Source of the DNA: Limnohabitans sp. Bal53
Lineage (GTDB): Bacteria > Pseudomonadota > Gammaproteobacteria > Burkholderiales > Burkholderiaceae_C
NCBI RefSeq assembly: GCF_003063355.1
Contig: NZ_NESH01000007.1
Coordinates: 1-64,000, forward strand
Direction of reading: 5' to 3'
DNA length: 64,000 nucleotides
The notes under the pieces were generated by a model. The model was given only the letters and a program-made list of their open reading frames with translations, was not told the origin of the DNA and made no database searches. Below, one piece after another: positions 25,955 to 36,407 of this stretch. Each line of letters begins with the position of its first letter. The stretch's first letter is position 1. The position numbers were made by a program, and so were the translations under genes.

Positions 25955-27346
25955 ATGACCGACACCACCCTGCTTTACGCCCAACGCCGTGCTCGCCTGG
26001 CCGCCCAACTGGGCGCAGGCGGTATCGCCATCATCCCCACCGCGCCCGAGCGCCAGCGCAACCGCGACAGCGATTACCTGTACCGGCACGACAGCTACTT
26101 TTATTACCTGACCGGCTTCACCGAGCCGCATGCCAGTTTGGTGATCACCGCCGAGGGTGAGTGCACGCTGTTTTGCCAGCCCAAAGACCTGGAGCGCGAA
26201 ATTTGGGACGGCATCCGTTTGGGGCCAGACGCGGCACCCGCTGCTTTGGGCGTGAACCGGGCTTTGCCCATTGGGGAAATGGCCGCGCACATGCCCAAAC
26301 TGCTCGAAAACCGCAGCACCGTTTGGTACCCCTTTGCCATCCACCATGGGTTGGAGAGCCTGGTGAACGGCTGGTTGCAGTCGGTGCGTGCGCGGGTGCG
26401 TTACGGCGCTTTGTGCCCGGAGCAGCAGCGTGACTTGTGCAGCTTGCTCGACGAGATGCGCCTGGTCAAAGATGCGCACGAGCAAGACATCATGCGCCGC
26501 GCCAGCACCATCAGCGCCCGCGCCCATATTCGCGCCATGCAGCGCAGCGCGGCCATGCTGCGTGCGGGCCAAGAGGTGCGTGAATACCACCTGGATGCCG
26601 AATTGCTGCACGAGTTCCGCCAAAGCGGTTCGCAGTACCCGGCTTACGGCTCCATCGTGGCGGGCGGGGCCAATGCCTGCGTGCTGCATTACCGCGCCGA
26701 CACCGCCTTGATCCAAAACGGCGACTTGGTGCTGATCGACGCAGGGTGCGAGCTCGATGGCTACGCCAGCGACATCACCCGCACCTTCCCCGCCAACGGC
26801 ACATTCACCGGGCCGCAACGCGCTTTGTACGACTTGGTGCTGGCTTCACAAGACGCGGCTGTGGCCGCCACCAAGGCGGGTGCCCGTTTTGTCGACCCAC
26901 ACGAAGCCACCGTAGCGGTCTTGGCGCAGGGCCTGCTCGATGTGGGCTTGCTTGACAAGAACAAGGTCGGCAACGCACAAGACGTGATCGCCAACCGCAG
27001 TTATTTCCAGTTTTACATGCACCGCACCGGCCACTGGTTGGGCATGGACGTGCACGACTGCGGCAGCTATGTGGAGCCCTCGCAGGTGGGCCAGGTCAGT
27101 GAGCGCAAGGACCCACTCAGTGGCGAGCTGATCAAGGACCGCCCCAGCCGCATCCTGCAGCCGGGCATGGTGCTGACCATCGAGCCGGGCTTGTATGTCC
27201 GACCTGCACCCGGTGTGCCCGATCAATTCCACAACATCGGCATCCGCATCGAAGACGATGCCATCGTGACCGAAACCGGTTGCGAGCTGATCACACGGGG
27301 TGTGCCGGTCAAGGCCGACGAGATCGAAGCCCTGATGCGAGGCTGA
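25955..27346 (+). CDS. pepP: Xaa-Pro aminopeptidase (aminopeptidase P)
   Basis: Dinuclear metal peptidase of 463 residues that removes an N-terminal residue preceding proline. An N-terminal creatinase-like domain (SDYLYRHDSYFYYLTGF near 37-53) precedes the pita-bread domain. Metal ligands are recognisable in LVLIDAGCELDGYASDIT, GHWLGMDVHD, LTIEPGLYV and IGIRIEDDAIV. I use the ATG at 25955 (MTDTTLLYAQ), where family similarity begins; the ORF reaches back to 25892. Confidence 0.93.
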   Translation: MTDTTLLYAQRRARLAAQLGAGGIAIIPTAPERQRNRDSDYLYRHDSYFYYLTGFTEPHASLVITAEGECTLFCQPKDLEREIWDGIRLGPDAAPAALGVNRALPIGEMAAHMPKLLENRSTVWYPFAIHHGLESLVNGWLQSVRARVRYGALCPEQQRDLCSLLDEMRLVKDAHEQDIMRRASTISARAHIRAMQRSAAMLRAGQEVREYHLDAELLHEFRQSGSQYPAYGSIVAGGANACVLHYRADTALIQNGDLVLIDAGCELDGYASDITRTFPANGTFTGPQRALYDLVLASQDAAVAATKAGARFVDPHEATVAVLAQGLLDVGLLDKNKVGNAQDVIANRSYFQFYMHRTGHWLGMDVHDCGSYVEPSQVGQVSERKDPLSGELIKDRPSRILQPGMVLTIEPGLYVRPAPGVPDQFHNIGIRIEDDAIVTETGCELITRGVPVKADEIEALMRG

Positions 27347-27353
27347 AGCGCCC

Positions 27354-27980
27354 ATGCAGCCGAGTTCGCTGCCCACTGGTTCGGGCACGCTGCGCTCCCT
27401 ACAGACAGGTCAGGTTCGCCCCCTCCTTGTCGGTGGGCGCAAGCTGGTGTCGGCCATTGGCAAAACCACGGTCTCGTGCCCCATCGAGGTCGGGGTTTTG
27501 GGGCTGGCCGGTGACGAACAGGCCGACTTGTCGGTGCATGGGGGCCTGAGCAAGGCGGTTTATGCCTTGCCTTCAGAACACCTGCTTTGGTGGCAGGCGC
27601 AGCGCCAAGCTCGGGGCGCAACCATGTTTGAAGAAGCTTTGGCGCCGGGTTACTTGGGTGAGAACCTGAGCCTGCAAGGCATTCTCGAACAAGACCTTTA
27701 TGTGGGTGACCGCCTGGACTTTGGCGACGTGGTTTTGCGCGTGACCCAGCCGCGCGAGCCTTGCGGCAAATTCAACGCTGTCATGGGTTATGCCTTGGCC
27801 GCCAAAGACATGGTGCAAAGCGGGCGCTGCGGCTTTTATTTGGCGGTGGACCAAACGGGCCGTTTGCAAGCCGGTGCGTCTTTTCAAATCATCCCAGGGC
27901 AACGCTCGGTCAGCGTGGCGCAGGCTTTGCAACACAAGGCTTGGAAGCACCTGCGCTGGAACGGCTCGATTTGTGCGTAA
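27354..27980 (+). CDS. MOSC domain-containing protein (YiiM-like)
   Basis: Protein of 208 residues with a MOSC beta-barrel, the sulfur-carrier domain shared with molybdenum-cofactor sulfurases and YiiM. It shows GDEQADLSVHGGLSKAVYAL near 53-72, GENLSLQGI near 101-109 and the conserved cysteine in REPCGKFNAVMGY near 134-146. It begins 7 bases after pepP and is probably co-transcribed with it. YiiM-type proteins reduce N-hydroxylated compounds with a molybdenum cofactor; that activity is only a family-based suggestion. Confidence 0.85.
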   Translation: MQPSSLPTGSGTLRSLQTGQVRPLLVGGRKLVSAIGKTTVSCPIEVGVLGLAGDEQADLSVHGGLSKAVYALPSEHLLWWQAQRQARGATMFEEALAPGYLGENLSLQGILEQDLYVGDRLDFGDVVLRVTQPREPCGKFNAVMGYALAAKDMVQSGRCGFYLAVDQTGRLQAGASFQIIPGQRSVSVAQALQHKAWKHLRWNGSICA

Positions 27981-28155
27981 AAGTCAAAAGCCAACTCACT
28001 TGAGAGGGGCATTACCTCACCCCCAGTGGTTCATTGCCACGCCTACAATGAAAATATTGGCCATTGGCTGACTTCAGAACCATCCATTCATCAACACCCC
28101 CAGGTGGCCAAACCCCTGCCCACCTGACAGCACTTCCCTACAACGGAGCCCCACC

Positions 28156-30459
28156 ATGACCAACAAGGTCCAAGCCGAAGAAAAACGTGCCCAGTTGCGC
28201 AAAGCCGCCCTGGAATACCACCAGTTCCCCACCCCAGGGAAAGTGGCCATTGCGGCCACCAAGCAGCTGGTCAACCAGCACGATCTGGCCTTGGCCTACT
28301 CGCCTGGCGTGGCAGCCCCCTGCGAAGAAATCGTCAAAGACCCAGCCAATGCCTTCAAGTACACCAGCCGGGGCAACTTGGTGGGGGTGGTGACCAACGG
28401 CACCGCTGTGCTGGGCCTGGGTGACATTGGCCCGCTGGCCAGCAAGCCGGTCATGGAAGGCAAGGGCGTGCTGTTCAAAAAGTTCTCGGGCATCGATGTG
28501 TTCGACATCGAAATCAACGAGAAAGACCCGGACAAGCTGGTCGAAATCATCGCGTCGCTGGAGCCGACCTTTGGCGGCATCAACCTCGAAGACATCAAGG
28601 CACCCGATTGCTTCTACATCGAGCGCAAGCTGCGCGAGCGCATGAAGATCCCGGTCTTTCATGACGACCAGCACGGCACCGCCATCGTGGTGGGCGCGGC
28701 CATCTTGAACGGCCTCAAGGTCGTGGGCAAGGACCCCCAACAGATCAAGCTGGTCACTTCGGGCGCCGGCGCTGCGGCCTTGGCTTGCCTGGGCCTGTTG
28801 GTCAAGCTGGGCATCCCCCGTGAAAACATTTGGGTCACCGACCTGGCCGGCGTGGTCTACGAAGGCCGCACCGAGCTGATGGACGAGGACAAAATCCAGT
28901 TCGTGCAAAAGACGGACCAGCGCACCCTGTCCGAAGTGATTGAAGGGGCCGATGTGTTCCTGGGCCTGTCGGCAGGCGGCGTGCTCAAGCAAGACATGGT
29001 CAAGAAAATGGCGGCCAAGCCTTTGATCTTTGCGTTGGCCAACCCCAACCCGGAAATCAACCCCGAAGACGTCAAAGCCGTGCGCGACGACGCCATCATG
29101 GCCACGGGCCGCACCGACTACCCCAACCAGGTCAACAACGTTCTGTGCTTCCCCTATATTTTCCGGGGCGCACTCGACTGCGGTGCCACCACCATCACGC
29201 TGGAGATGGAAATCGCCGCTGTGCACGCGATTGCCGAGCTCGCGCAAGCCGAGCAAAGCGAAGTGGTGGCGGCCGCTTATGTAGGCGAACCCTTGGCTTT
29301 TGGCCCTGAGTACCTGATTCCAAAACCTTTCGACCCGCGCCTGATGATGATGATCGCGCCAGCGGTTGCACAAGCTGCGGCCGACTCCGGCGTCGCCTCC
29401 CGCCCCATCACCGACATGGATGCCTACCGAGAAAAGCTGCAGGGCTTTGTGTATGCATCCGGCACCATGATGAAGCCCATCTTCACAGCCGCCAAACGCG
29501 CCCTGAAAAAGCGCATCGCCTACAGCGAGGGCGAAGAAGAGCGCGTGCTGCGTGCGGCCCAGATCGTGGTGGACGAAGGCATTGCCCGCCCGACCCTGAT
29601 TGGTCGCCCGGCCGTGATTGCCGAGCGCATCGAAAAATTCGGCCTGCGTCTGAAAGAAGAGCTGGATTACGACATCGTGAACGTGGAAGACGACCACCGC
29701 TACCGCGATTTCTGGCAGACCTACCACCGCTTGACCGAACGCAAGGGCATCACCCAGCAGATCGCCAAGATCGAGATGCGCCGACGCTTGTCACTCATTG
29801 GCGCCATGTTGCTGCACAAAGGTGACGTGGACGGCATGATTTGCGGCACTTGGGGCACCAACCCGATGCACCTGAATTACATCGACCAGGTGGTGGGCAA
29901 GCGCAAAGGTGTGAACACCTACGCTTGCATGAACGGTTTGATGCTACCGGGCCGCCAAGTGTTCATGGTGGACACCCATGTCAACTACGACCCAACGGCC
30001 CAGCAGTTGGCCGAGTTCACCATCATGGCCGCAGAAGAAATGCGCCGTTTCGGCATCCAACCCAAGGCGGCGTTGCTCTCACACTCCAATTTCGGCTCGT
30101 CTGACCAACCCAGCGCCGTGAAGATGCGCGATGTGCTGGACTTGCTGCGCCAAAATGCACCTTGGCTAGAAGTAGACGGTGAAATGCACGGCGATGTAGC
30201 CTTGGACGCCGCCGCTCGGCAGTCACTCATGCCCAACAGCACGCTTGTGGGAGATGCCAACTTGTTGGTTCTGCCCAACATCGATGCGGCCAACATTGCC
30301 TACAACCTGCTCAAAACAGCTGCGGGCGGCAACATCGCTGTAGGCCCAGTCTTGTTGGGCGCGGCCAAGCCGGTGCACATTTTGACGCCCAGCACCACGG
30401 TTCGGCGGATTGTGAACATGACGGCGCTTACCGTGGCCGATGCAAACGCAGCCCGCTGA
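28156..30459 (+). CDS. maeB: NADP-dependent malic enzyme (MaeB type, with phosphotransacetylase-like domain)
   Basis: Enzyme of 767 residues converting malate to pyruvate, CO2 and NADPH. The malic domain (about 1-430) contains [20 protein letters not shown] and [16 protein letters not shown]; the NAD-binding part has [14 protein letters not shown] near 201-214. The C-terminal part (about 440-767) is phosphotransacetylase-like ([34 protein letters not shown]) and in this family is thought to act in acetyl-CoA regulation rather than catalysis. About 175 bases precede it; TACAAT at 28044-28049 is a possible -10 box, but I see no good -35. Confidence 0.95.
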   Translation: MTNKVQAEEKRAQLRKAALEYHQFPTPGKVAIAATKQLVNQHDLALAYSPGVAAPCEEIVKDPANAFKYTSRGNLVGVVTNGTAVLGLGDIGPLASKPVMEGKGVLFKKFSGIDVFDIEINEKDPDKLVEIIASLEPTFGGINLEDIKAPDCFYIERKLRERMKIPVFHDDQHGTAIVVGAAILNGLKVVGKDPQQIKLVTSGAGAAALACLGLLVKLGIPRENIWVTDLAGVVYEGRTELMDEDKIQFVQKTDQRTLSEVIEGADVFLGLSAGGVLKQDMVKKMAAKPLIFALANPNPEINPEDVKAVRDDAIMATGRTDYPNQVNNVLCFPYIFRGALDCGATTITLEMEIAAVHAIAELAQAEQSEVVAAAYVGEPLAFGPEYLIPKPFDPRLMMMIAPAVAQAAADSGVASRPITDMDAYREKLQGFVYASGTMMKPIFTAAKRALKKRIAYSEGEEERVLRAAQIVVDEGIARPTLIGRPAVIAERIEKFGLRLKEELDYDIVNVEDDHRYRDFWQTYHRLTERKGITQQIAKIEMRRRLSLIGAMLLHKGDVDGMICGTWGTNPMHLNYIDQVVGKRKGVNTYACMNGLMLPGRQVFMVDTHVNYDPTAQQLAEFTIMAAEEMRRFGIQPKAALLSHSNFGSSDQPSAVKMRDVLDLLRQNAPWLEVDGEMHGDVALDAAARQSLMPNSTLVGDANLLVLPNIDAANIAYNLLKTAAGGNIAVGPVLLGAAKPVHILTPSTTVRRIVNMTALTVADANAAR

Positions 30460-30489
30460 ACCACACCGCAGGTGTGTGCACTCACATGC

Positions 30490-30518
30490 AGGCAAAAATG
30501 AACAAATTGTCTTTGCCT
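30490..30518 (+). terminator. Possible weak terminator after maeB
   Basis: Inverted repeat AGGCAAA / TTTGCCT (30490-30496 with 30512-30518) with a 15-base loop, followed by GTTTAATG. It starts 31 bases after the maeB stop. The stem is AT-rich and the T run is short, so termination would be partial. Confidence 0.35.
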
Positions 30519-30614
30519 GTTTAATGGGCAATCACTTGCATTTTTATCGCATTTGATACACACTAACGCCTTCGAGTTTTCGGGTAAACCCGGATGCTCC
30601 TGAAAGGTGTATTC

Positions 30615-31028
30615 ATGAGGGTGTCACAAAGATCTGTAGCCCGTCGGTGGTGGTTCGCCATGCTGATGGGCTTTATTTTGCTGGCATGCACATTTTTGGT
30701 GCAAGCGCGCTCACCCCAAGCGGCACAAACTCAGTCCACATTGTTGGTCACTGAACTGCCCCGTGAAGGCCAGACAACCTACCAAAAAATCCGCAAGGGC
30801 GGTCCTTTTCCTTACGAAAAGGACGGTACGGTTTTTGGCAATCGCGAGCGGCTCTTGCCACGCGAGGCAAGGGGTTTTTACCGCGAATACACCGTCAGGA
30901 CACCCGGCGTGCGTCACCGTGGAGCCCGTCGCATTGTCTGCGGTGGCCCAGTGCCGTCAGAACCGAAAGCCTGTTATTACACCGAAGACCATTACGCGAG
31001 CTTTCGCTTGATTGTCGACAGACCCTGA
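30615..31028 (+). CDS. Secreted guanyl-specific ribonuclease (barnase/RNase Sa family)
   Basis: Small RNase of 137 residues. A basic N-terminus and hydrophobic stretch (FAMLMGFILLACTFLVQA) form a signal sequence; both a VQA cleavage site and an LLAC lipobox-like site exist. The N1/T1-type catalytic residues are in place: Glu91 (YREYTV), Arg105 or Arg106 (GARRIV) and His126 (DHYASF). Cys109 and Cys120 could pair. AAAGGTG precedes the ATG at 30615. The gene is followed after 28 bases by a barstar-family gene, so it makes an extracellular nuclease with its own cytoplasmic inhibitor. Confidence 0.87.
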   Translation: MRVSQRSVARRWWFAMLMGFILLACTFLVQARSPQAAQTQSTLLVTELPREGQTTYQKIRKGGPFPYEKDGTVFGNRERLLPREARGFYREYTVRTPGVRHRGARRIVCGGPVPSEPKACYYTEDHYASFRLIVDRP

Positions 31029-31056
31029 TTTTTAGTTTTCAAGAAAGACCACGGAG

Positions 31057-31482
31057 ATGGACATCCCGACACGTCAAGACCAAGAGCCGCCCCTGAAGGG
31101 CGTGCGGTCGAACATCGTGCAGTCGATTCGCGCCTACCGCGTGAGCGATTTGCAAGAAGCCGCCCAAGGACTGGGCCACCACTTTTTGTATGCCAACCTG
31201 GCCGAAGCCCAGAGCAAACAAGATGTGCTGGACTTGATTGGCGCGCAATTCACATTGCCCTCGCACTTTGGCAAGAACTTTGATGCCTTGTACGACTGCA
31301 TGACCGACCCTTTGCACAAGTCGGGCCCACAGCCTGGCTTCATTGTGGTGCTGGAGCAAATTCCCGCACATGTCAAATTTGACAAGGAAGCCCGCGAGCA
31401 ACTGCTCGACATCTTCCGCGACACGGCCGATTACTGGGGAGACCGGAAGATACCCTTCCGATGCTTCTATTCTTTTCTGTAG
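31057..31482 (+). CDS. Barstar-family ribonuclease inhibitor
   Basis: Cytoplasmic inhibitor of 141 residues that would block the RNase encoded immediately upstream before it is secreted. It contains the barstar core FTLPSHFGKNFDALYDCMTD near 65-84, with the acidic helix that plugs barnase-type active sites, and the C-terminal strand KIPFRCFYSFL. Directly after the stop an overlapping frame encodes a further 60 plausible residues; see the small ORF at 31545. Confidence 0.9.
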   Translation: MDIPTRQDQEPPLKGVRSNIVQSIRAYRVSDLQEAAQGLGHHFLYANLAEAQSKQDVLDLIGAQFTLPSHFGKNFDALYDCMTDPLHKSGPQPGFIVVLEQIPAHVKFDKEAREQLLDIFRDTADYWGDRKIPFRCFYSFL

Positions 31483-31544
31483 CCCGTTCTGCGCAAAACA
31501 GCCAAGCAGGACGGGCGAATGAGGCACAAACCGAGGACGCCGTG

Positions 31545-31664
31545 ATGGCCGAATCGATGGAAGAAGGCGAAAAAATGCCCACCGACAAACTGGTGGACGT
31601 CTCGCCTTTGGCGCTGCGCATGAGCAGCCCATTCAACGCAGGTTATTGGCTCGCAGCCGCCTGA
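31545..31664 (+). CDS. Possible small ORF after barstar, or its frameshifted tail
   Basis: A 39-residue frame (MAESMEEGEKMPTDKLVDVS then PLALRMSSPFNAGYWLAAA) opens at 31545 in the -1 frame relative to barstar. The frame itself extends back to 31461, so it overlaps the barstar end. Its composition looks like coding sequence. It could be an independent small protein, the remnant of a longer barstar C-terminus cut off by a frameshift, or chance. I see no ribosome site of note. Confidence 0.25.
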   Translation: MAESMEEGEKMPTDKLVDVSPLALRMSSPFNAGYWLAAA

Positions 31665-31697
31665 TGCCGCGTTGAGCCGCGCCCGCGGCAAGTCACA

Positions 31698-31724
31698 AAA
31701 AAGCCCGTCTTTGACGGGCTTTTT
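31698..31724. terminator. Bidirectional intrinsic terminator between barstar and ksgA
   Basis: Perfect 12-bp stem AAAAAGCCCGTC / GACGGGCTTTTT with a 3-base TTT loop. T runs flank it on both strands. It separates the plus-strand RNase/barstar pair from the minus-strand ksgA that ends at 31751. Confidence 0.9.
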
Positions 31725-31750
31725 CTTTGGGGCGGCAATGCCCCGACGCG

Positions 31751-32530
31751 TCAGACAGCTTGGGCCAAAGCCACGAACTCGGCCACGGGCACCTCTTCGG
31801 CGCGACGCTGCAGATCGAACTGCCCGGCAAAGCCCTTTTCGTCGAGCCATTTGCCCAAGGTGTTGCGCAAGATTTTGCGACGCTGGCTGAAGGCCACCTG
31901 CACCAGGGTTTCCAGGGTTTTGACGTTCAGCACGGGTGGCTGGGCCAGCGGCACCATGCGCACCACAGCACTGTCCACACGCGGGGGCGGATCAAAACTC
32001 TCAGGCGGCACAAACAGCACATTGGCCATGTCGTAGCGCCATTGCAGCATGACCGACAAACGGCTGTAGTCCGAGGTCGACGGTTGGGCCACCATCCGAT
32101 CGATCACTTCCTTTTGCAGCATGAAATGCTGGTCTTCGATCACGTCAACCTGCGCCAACAAATGGAACAAGATGGGTGTGGATATGTTGTAGGGCAGGTT
32201 ACCGACCACGCGAATTTTGCCCAAAGGAGCCGCCGTGGCCTTGGCCAGCATTTGTGCGGCCAGCGCCCGAAAATCGACCTTGAGCACGTCCGACTCGACC
32301 ACCGACAACTGCGGGTGTTCACGCAAGCGAACGGCCAGGTCGCGATCGAGCTCGATCACCGTCAGATGGCCCAGGCGCTCGACCAAGGGCTGTGTGAGCG
32401 CGGCCAGACCAGGGCCGATTTCGACCATCGGCTGACCGGCCACCGGCGCAATGGCGTCGACGATGGCATCGATGATGCCGCCATCCGTCAGAAAGTGTTG
32501 GCCAAAGCGTTTGCGGGCAATGTGCTTCAT
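31751..32530 (-). CDS. ksgA: 16S rRNA dimethyladenosine transferase RsmA/KsgA
   Basis: Methylates A1518 and A1519 of 16S rRNA late in small-subunit assembly; 259 residues. It begins [15 protein letters not shown]. The SAM-binding motif [14 protein letters not shown] lies near 36-49 and the adenine-N6 catalytic motif NLPY at about 110-113 ([10 protein letters not shown]). Its start overlaps the surA stop by 4 bases (ATGA). Many proteobacteria carry pdxA between surA and ksgA; it is absent here. Confidence 0.95.
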   Translation of the reverse strand: MKHIARKRFGQHFLTDGGIIDAIVDAIAPVAGQPMVEIGPGLAALTQPLVERLGHLTVIELDRDLAVRLREHPQLSVVESDVLKVDFRALAAQMLAKATAAPLGKIRVVGNLPYNISTPILFHLLAQVDVIEDQHFMLQKEVIDRMVAQPSTSDYSRLSVMLQWRYDMANVLFVPPESFDPPPRVDSAVVRMVPLAQPPVLNVKTLETLVQVAFSQRRKILRNTLGKWLDEKGFAGQFDLQRRAEEVPVAEFVALAQAV

Positions 32531-33888
32531 TGGACAGGCTCGCGCATCTCGACGTAGGCGCGCCCACGCACATCCTCAGCCCAGGCCACATAGGCCTCGT
32601 CGAGTTTCTTTTCTCGCAAAACGTTGCGCGCCAGCGCACGCTGCTCGGCATCGCTCATGGGGGCATCGCGCCGTTCGGTCACCTCAATCAGGTGCACCCC
32701 AAAGCGCGAAACCAGCGGCTCAGCCACCTGGCCGGGGCGCAAGCGGTTCATGACCTGCTCGAACTCGGGCACAAACATGCCCGGACTTGCCCAGCCCAGG
32801 TCACCGCCCTGCGCAGCGCTGCCGTCTTGCGACAGACGTTTGGCCGCATCCGCAAAATCGGCCTTGCCCGAAACGATGTCCTGGCGCAAGGCGCTCAGCT
32901 GCGCCAGCGCCTGAGCCTGGGTCAGCTGCGGACTCAGGCGCAGCAAAATGTGCCGCGCACGGGTTTGCGTGACCGTCAAAGTGGCAGGGGCCTGCTGGCG
33001 CTCGAGCACTTTGAGCACATGAAAACCGGCACCTGAGCGCAATACATCGGCCACACCGCCCACCGGCACAGCAGCGGTGGCCTGTACAAACAGTTCCGGG
33101 TAACGGTCGGTAGGGCGCAAGCCCATGGTGCCGCCATTGGCCCCCCGGTCCGCAGCTTGCGAGAAGGACTTGGCCAACTCGGCAAAATTCTCGCCACTGC
33201 GTGCGCGACGCGCCACATCACGCGCCCGAGCCTCCAGCGGCTGGATTTGAGCTTCGGAACTGTTTTCCGGCACGGCGATCAGGATCATGGCCAGGTTCAA
33301 CTCAACCTGAGCCCGCGCCGCCAGGGTCTTGAGTTGTTCTTGCAAGAACTGCTCAACCTCGATGTCACTGATGCGGATGCGCGCTTCGACCTCGCGCTCG
33401 CGCACACGGCTCAACAAGAGTTGGTTGCGCAGTTGTTCGCGGAAAGTGGTCAAGGCCACGCCATCTTGCTGCAAACGCTGGCGCAGGGCTTCTCGCGTGA
33501 GTTGGTTGTTGCTGGCCACACCCGCCTCGGCTTGGTCCAAAGCCTCTTCGTCGATCACGATGCCCGCATCGCGAGCTTGTTGGATTTGGGCCTTGTCGGT
33601 GATGAGTTGCTCCAAAGCCAGCCGCTTGGCCTCGGCGGCATCCAGCGGGCGGCCTTGCGCCTGCACTTCGCGCTGCAGGCGCAAGGCCAAGGTTTGCACT
33701 TCCCGGTTGGTCACCGGTTCGGAATTGACCACGGCGACGATGAAGTCAGCCGAGCGAATGGCCACCGGACTCGGTACAGAAGGTGCCGTACTTTGGGCGG
33801 ACACACTCAGCGGCAACCAGGCCGCAGCCAAGCAGACCGAAGCGCAGACGGCCCATAAAGCGCGAACAGGAAACAGGTGTTTATTCAT
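32527..33888 (-). CDS. surA: Periplasmic chaperone and peptidyl-prolyl isomerase SurA
   Basis: Escorts outer-membrane beta-barrels, including LptD, through the periplasm; 453 residues. A signal peptide ends near SVSA (about residue 31). The N-terminal chaperone region follows ([20 protein letters not shown]), then two parvulin domains: the first around [15 protein letters not shown], the second [18 protein letters not shown] through [14 protein letters not shown]. The start ATG at 33888 overlaps the lptD stop by 8 bases, giving a coupled lptD-surA-ksgA operon. Confidence 0.93.
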   Translation of the reverse strand: MNKHLFPVRALWAVCASVCLAAAWLPLSVSAQSTAPSVPSPVAIRSADFIVAVVNSEPVTNREVQTLALRLQREVQAQGRPLDAAEAKRLALEQLITDKAQIQQARDAGIVIDEEALDQAEAGVASNNQLTREALRQRLQQDGVALTTFREQLRNQLLLSRVREREVEARIRISDIEVEQFLQEQLKTLAARAQVELNLAMILIAVPENSSEAQIQPLEARARDVARRARSGENFAELAKSFSQAADRGANGGTMGLRPTDRYPELFVQATAAVPVGGVADVLRSGAGFHVLKVLERQQAPATLTVTQTRARHILLRLSPQLTQAQALAQLSALRQDIVSGKADFADAAKRLSQDGSAAQGGDLGWASPGMFVPEFEQVMNRLRPGQVAEPLVSRFGVHLIEVTERRDAPMSDAEQRALARNVLREKKLDEAYVAWAEDVRGRAYVEMREPVQ

Positions 33889-36370
33889 AGTGCTGGAAAC
33901 GGCTCGGTTCAATGAAGGATTCTCGCAAGTTCTGGTAACGAGGGATGTTTTTTCGCAAACTTTCCAAAGGGCTAGCGCCTACACGGGCCAGGCCAATGAA
34001 TTCGAGTTGGAACAACAATCGGCTGGTGGCCGCATCCACGGTTTTCTGGTTTCGCTCAAACGCAATGCGGCCAATCCAGCAGCCGCCGTCGTATTCAAGA
34101 CCCAGCAAACTGTCTACAAAGCGTTTGTCGGTCATGCTGAAATTCATGCGGCCCACGCCGTACCAGCGGTCCGGGCCCAGGCCTTGACCCGTTGTGCGGG
34201 TCCAAGCGCTTTCAGTGGCCTCATCGCGCGGCCCCAGCAAGTCACTCAGCGGCCATTGCCAGCCCAAGTCCACCTGTTCACTCACCCCTTGGTTGAGACG
34301 ATAGGCCACATTCAAAACACGGTACGGGCTGGGGCTGTAGCGTGCTTGCAAGGTGGTTCGACTGACGCGGTCAGTCTGACTGTTCACCTGCACCGTGCCA
34401 TCAAGCGCCCAGCGGTCATCCCATCTGACCCCCGCACCCAGCAACAAGTCGCTCAGACCCGCAGTCACAGCGCTCTGGTTAGGCAAGACCACTTGTTGGT
34501 CCGAAAAACGGATGCGCTGGGCCATGCCGACACGCAGCATTTCAGCGCCGTTGTTGGCATCAAAAAACCGGCTGGTCACGCCCAGCGTCAAAGCATCGTT
34601 GTCGGCCAAACGATCATGGCCCACATAGGTGGCTTCGCTGTAAATGGTGGACAAATTGAAATCGGTGGCCCCGCTGTCGTAGACCGGCAAACGGTTTTGG
34701 TCCCGAAACGGCGTGCGCGTATAAAAAGCGCGTGGCTCCAAAGTTTGTGTCACGCCTCGGCCAAACCACTGGGTCTCGCGCTCAAAAACCAGGCCCGAGT
34801 CCAGCGAGAAGGTGGGCAATACCCGGTTGGCCGAGCGCTCACCCGAATCAAGCGGCTGGTCAAGTTGGTAACGGGTCGCATGCAGTTGCAGCTTGGGTGT
34901 CACAAATCCCCACGGGCGAATAAAGGGGCGGCTGACTTGCGCCAACACAAAGCTGCGCTCACCGTTGCGAAGCACAGGGCGCTGCGCCGAGCTCGCCAAA
35001 GGGATGCGGTCGTAGTTGGCCTCAAAGCGCGTGGTGTCAGCCTGCACCGACCAGTCCAGGCCTTCGGCATGCCACTGACCATAGCGCAGCCCGATTTGGG
35101 GTGCTCGGTCATAGGGCGGGGTGATGGGGGCGCTGATGTCTTGCAGGGTTTGCCAGCGCTGGACCTGAGCGCTCATACTCAGGTTGCCGCGACCCCAACT
35201 CAACACCCCTGTGGACGGCAACAAGCGCTGGGTCAGCACCAGCCCAGCGCGCGGAAAATCCCGCCAATAGTTGTCGTCGCTGACCCGGTTCAGGTTCAGT
35301 CCCAGGCCGATGCGCCCCACGCTGTCCAAGCCCGTGTCCAGACTGCCGTTGTGCTGGCTGGACCAGCCCCAGCGGGCCTGCTCGCGCTGTTTGTCCGTGG
35401 GCATGAGGTTCAGCCGGGCCTGACCGCTGTAGTCCCGCTCCAAATAACGGAATTCGGTGTCCACCGCCACGCCGCGTTTGCTCATGAGGTGGGTGGTCAC
35501 GGTGGCATCGCGGTTGGGGGCAATGTCAAAGTAGTAAGGCTGTGCCACTTCAAAACCACTGTTGGTCGTGATACCGACCACTGGCGGCAGCAGCCCCGAT
35601 TTGCGCCCTGTGGTCATTGGGAACGTGACGGCGGGAATGCCCAGCACCGGAACGTCTTGGAAACGCAACTGCACCCCCTGCGCCTGAACGGTCGACTCTT
35701 CTTCGTCCAGGCTCAAGCGTGTGGCTTTGAGTACCCATGCCGGCAACCATTCCGGCCCGGGCGTGCGTCTGCAGGTGGTGTAACTGGCTTGGCGAAGGAT
35801 GACGCGGTTATTGTCCAGAAATTCCATCTGGTCGGCTTGTCCATAGGCGCCGCTGTTGTACAACTCAAATTCGGGCTGAGTGAGGGTTCCCTGAAAACTG
35901 TCGACCTGCAGCTTGAGCTTGGGGCCGGTCAACAAGCTGCCAGGGCGGCTCAGGCGCACTTGGCCTGTGGCTTCCACAACGTCCTGGCTTTGGTCAAACG
36001 ACAATTGCCCAGCCTGGATGCTCAGCCCCGGCTTTCGCAGGCTGGACTCCCCCTCAATGACCATGTCCAGATCGGGCCGCACGCGCAAACTTTGGCCTTG
36101 GATGTAAACCGCACCCTCTTGCGCCTGGCGATTGGAGATGGTCTCTTCCAGCAGGGGGCTGCTGCGCAAGACCAGCTCCGGCAAAGGGGCTGCTGCCTGC
36201 GTGGGCGTCTGAGTTTGGGCTTGCGCCAACCCCATCGGACCGCCCAGTGCGCCCACTTGCAACACGAACAACACCGCCCACACCACCGCCCGCAAAGGGA
36301 CATGGGCCACTGGGGGCTGCGAGCAAGAGACGGGAAAAAGGGGCACGGCGAAGGGACAGGGTTGGGACAC
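33881..36370 (-). CDS. lptD: LPS-assembly protein LptD
   Basis: Outer-membrane beta-barrel of 829 residues that inserts lipopolysaccharide into the outer leaflet. The start is GTG at 36370; no in-frame ATG precedes the hydrophobic signal segment (AVVWAVLFVLQVGALGGPMG). An OstA-like jelly-roll follows (VYIQGQSLRVRPDLDM, GQVRLSRPGSLLTGPKLKL), then the large LptD barrel with YYFDIAPNRDATVTTHLMSK near 285-304 and repeated aromatic-ended strands. It is divergent from amgK and coupled to surA. Confidence 0.93.
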   Translation of the reverse strand: MSQPCPFAVPLFPVSCSQPPVAHVPLRAVVWAVLFVLQVGALGGPMGLAQAQTQTPTQAAAPLPELVLRSSPLLEETISNRQAQEGAVYIQGQSLRVRPDLDMVIEGESSLRKPGLSIQAGQLSFDQSQDVVEATGQVRLSRPGSLLTGPKLKLQVDSFQGTLTQPEFELYNSGAYGQADQMEFLDNNRVILRQASYTTCRRTPGPEWLPAWVLKATRLSLDEEESTVQAQGVQLRFQDVPVLGIPAVTFPMTTGRKSGLLPPVVGITTNSGFEVAQPYYFDIAPNRDATVTTHLMSKRGVAVDTEFRYLERDYSGQARLNLMPTDKQREQARWGWSSQHNGSLDTGLDSVGRIGLGLNLNRVSDDNYWRDFPRAGLVLTQRLLPSTGVLSWGRGNLSMSAQVQRWQTLQDISAPITPPYDRAPQIGLRYGQWHAEGLDWSVQADTTRFEANYDRIPLASSAQRPVLRNGERSFVLAQVSRPFIRPWGFVTPKLQLHATRYQLDQPLDSGERSANRVLPTFSLDSGLVFERETQWFGRGVTQTLEPRAFYTRTPFRDQNRLPVYDSGATDFNLSTIYSEATYVGHDRLADNDALTLGVTSRFFDANNGAEMLRVGMAQRIRFSDQQVVLPNQSAVTAGLSDLLLGAGVRWDDRWALDGTVQVNSQTDRVSRTTLQARYSPSPYRVLNVAYRLNQGVSEQVDLGWQWPLSDLLGPRDEATESAWTRTTGQGLGPDRWYGVGRMNFSMTDKRFVDSLLGLEYDGGCWIGRIAFERNQKTVDAATSRLLFQLEFIGLARVGASPLESLRKNIPRYQNLRESFIEPSRFQHYE

Positions 36371-36407
36371 GCGGGAGCTAAGGGCAAAGCGCCTGATGCG
36401 GGCTTTG

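Noticed and set aside
28138..29727. Minus-strand open frame of 529 codons opposite maeB
   Set aside because: Antisense shadow of the malic enzyme domain, with no family signature.
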